From Streptomyces sp. NBC_01428 (GTDB taxonomy: Bacteria; Actinomycetota; Actinomycetes; Streptomycetales; Streptomycetaceae), in the NCBI RefSeq assembly GCF_036231965.1, contig NZ_CP109499.1, forward strand, positions 7,440,001-7,504,000: 64,000 bases of DNA, given 5' to 3'. This document shows positions 63,098 through 64,000 of this stretch, piece by piece. Every line of letters starts with the position of its first letter. The stretch's first letter is position 1. The notes below the pieces were generated by a model. The model worked only from the letters and a program-made list of their open reading frames with translations. It was not told where the DNA came from and ran no database searches. The position numbers were made by a program, and so were the translations under genes.

Positions 63098-63183
63098 GGT
63101 GAGGGTTCGCTTTCTCTGTACGTGAATCTGTCCGGACCATTGTCAGGGGTAACCAGCGGCCCTACGCTCACACGGTCCTACTC

Positions 63184-63198
63184 ATGAACGTCGTTCAT
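63184..63198. promoter_or_regulatory. 15-bp palindromic operator candidate
   Basis: ATGAACG-T-CGTTCAT is a perfect inverted repeat 21 bases upstream of the GTG of the alginate-lyase-like gene, in the divergent region with the NCS2 permease. Its size and symmetry fit a dimeric repressor; the regulator is unknown. Confidence 0.5.
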
Positions 63199-63218
63199 AT
63201 GTCTGATCGGAGTGTTCT

Positions 63219-64000
63219 GTGAGTGCACGTTCCCGACTGGGCCTGCTCGCGGCCGCCGCCGTCGCGCTCGCGTCCGTCGTCGTCCCCACGGCGTCCGCGG
63301 CACCCTCGGCGTCCGAGGCGCCCTCGGTGTCCGCCCACGCGGTGCCGCCCGTGCCGAGAACCGCCGTCCTCGACGGTCACCGCCTTCAGCTGACCCGGAT
63401 CCGCCTCGACCACGGCGACCGCCGACTCGGCCGTTCGCTGCGGGACTTGACCACCCGCGCCGACACCTGGCTGGACCAGGGGCCCTGGACGGTGGTCGAC
63501 AAGCCGAAGCCCGCGCCCGGCGGCGACGTCCACGACTACCTGAGCCAGGCGCCCTATTGGTGGCCCTCGCAGCCCGCCACCGCCGACAACCCGTGGGGCT
63601 GCCCCTACGTCCAGCGCGACGGGCAGCGGAACCCCGAGGTCGACACCGGAACCGACCGCCAGGACGTCGAGAAGGTCTTCGACTCCACGTACGACCTCGC
63701 GCTCGCCTGGTACTACACCGGACGACGGCAGTACGCCGAGAAGGCCTCCGAGGTCCTGCGCACCTGGTTCCTCGACCCGGCGACCCGGATGAACCCGAAC
63801 CTGGACCACGGCCAGTTCATCCCCTGCAAGTACGACGGCCGCGCCATCGGCATCATCGACTTCTCGCAGTCCTACACCAGTGTCCTCGACGCGATCGCCC
63901 TGCTCGACACCGGGGCGCCCGGCTGGTCCCGGCGCGACCGCGCGGCGATGCTCGACTGGAACACCGGCTTCCGCGACTGGCTGGCGGACGGCGCCTTCGG
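63219..64000 (+). CDS. Alginate lyase domain protein, secreted (partial, runs off the window)
   Basis: At least 260 residues; no stop before the window end. Starting at GTG 63219, a Sec signal peptide (about 1-29, LGLLAAAAVALASVVVPTASA) precedes an Ala/Pro/Ser spacer and an alpha-helical alginate-lyase-type domain. Typical segments are HDYLSQAPYWWPSQPA (the family's YxS/PYWWP motif), NPNLDHGQFIPCKYDGRAIG and DFSQSYTSVLDAIALL. It probably degrades uronate polysaccharide outside the cell; the exact substrate is uncertain. A palindromic operator candidate lies 21 bases upstream. Confidence 0.85.
   Translation, partial: MSARSRLGLLAAAAVALASVVVPTASAAPSASEAPSVSAHAVPPVPRTAVLDGHRLQLTRIRLDHGDRRLGRSLRDLTTRADTWLDQGPWTVVDKPKPAPGGDVHDYLSQAPYWWPSQPATADNPWGCPYVQRDGQRNPEVDTGTDRQDVEKVFDSTYDLALAWYYTGRRQYAEKASEVLRTWFLDPATRMNPNLDHGQFIPCKYDGRAIGIIDFSQSYTSVLDAIALLDTGAPGWSRRDRAAMLDWNTGFRDWLADGAF

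Overview
The window is chromosomal DNA of a Streptomyces or very close relative. The DNA is very GC-rich, with GTG and TTG starts and heavily GC-biased third codon positions. It carries the developmental regulator bldD and the actinobacterial integration host factor mihF. Gene order from rarA/rpsD through alaS, the aro genes, efp-nusB, bldD, the pyr operon, metK, priA, fmt and rpe is what I know as the conserved Streptomyces core. I see no tRNA, rRNA, insertion sequence, prophage or CRISPR array.

Layout. (1) 1-8.7 kb: rarA, rpsD, a convergent STAND-type ATPase gene, then a tight run of DUF948, DUF6167, alaS and ruvX. (2) 8.8-14.4 kb: mltG overlapping aroE, then the chorismate genes aroC-aroK-aroB with 4-nt overlaps. 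(3) 14.6-18.6 kb: a proline-rich P-loop protein, an M24 peptidase-like protein with altered metal ligands, efp, nusB, and bldD on the minus strand. (4) 18.8-28.8 kb: pyrimidine biosynthesis (pyrR, pyrB, pyrC, a small membrane protein, carA, carB, pyrD, pyrF) behind a recognisable PyrR RNA-binding hairpin that covers the pyrR ribosome binding site. (5) 29-42.2 kb: mihF, gmk, rpoZ, coaBC, metK, a helicase-degenerate priA, an HTH protein, fmt, rsmB, an MMPL transporter and rpe. (6) 42.3-45.8 kb: a SorC-type regulator, a secreted guanyl-specific RNase with its barstar inhibitor, and guaB1.

From about 45.8 kb the content becomes accessory. A CAT-type amino-acid permease is followed by an AsnC/Lrp regulator. 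A HutC/GntR regulator is divergent from an ABC importer of phosphonate/iron type, followed after 1 kb of non-coding minisatellite DNA by a single protein fusing a HAD phosphatase to an EEP phosphodiesterase. Next come davA and davB, which convert L-lysine to 5-aminovalerate, then an F420-type oxidoreductase, a DUF5995 protein, a GH6 cellulase, an NCS2 purine/pyrimidine permease and the start of an alginate-lyase-like gene that runs off the window.

The observations I rate highest are: (a) the RNase start codon lies in a perfect 21-bp hairpin immediately after the SorC gene; (b) the same CGCAAC motif, phased at about 21 and 31 bp, occurs upstream of both the permease/Lrp pair and davAB, suggesting one lysine regulon; (c) the HAD-EEP fusion beside a PhnRSTUV-like importer; (d) the minisatellite with an exact 100-bp tandem duplication; (e) the PyrR hairpin that occludes a Shine-Dalgarno; and (f) the M24 protein lacking three of five metal ligands.
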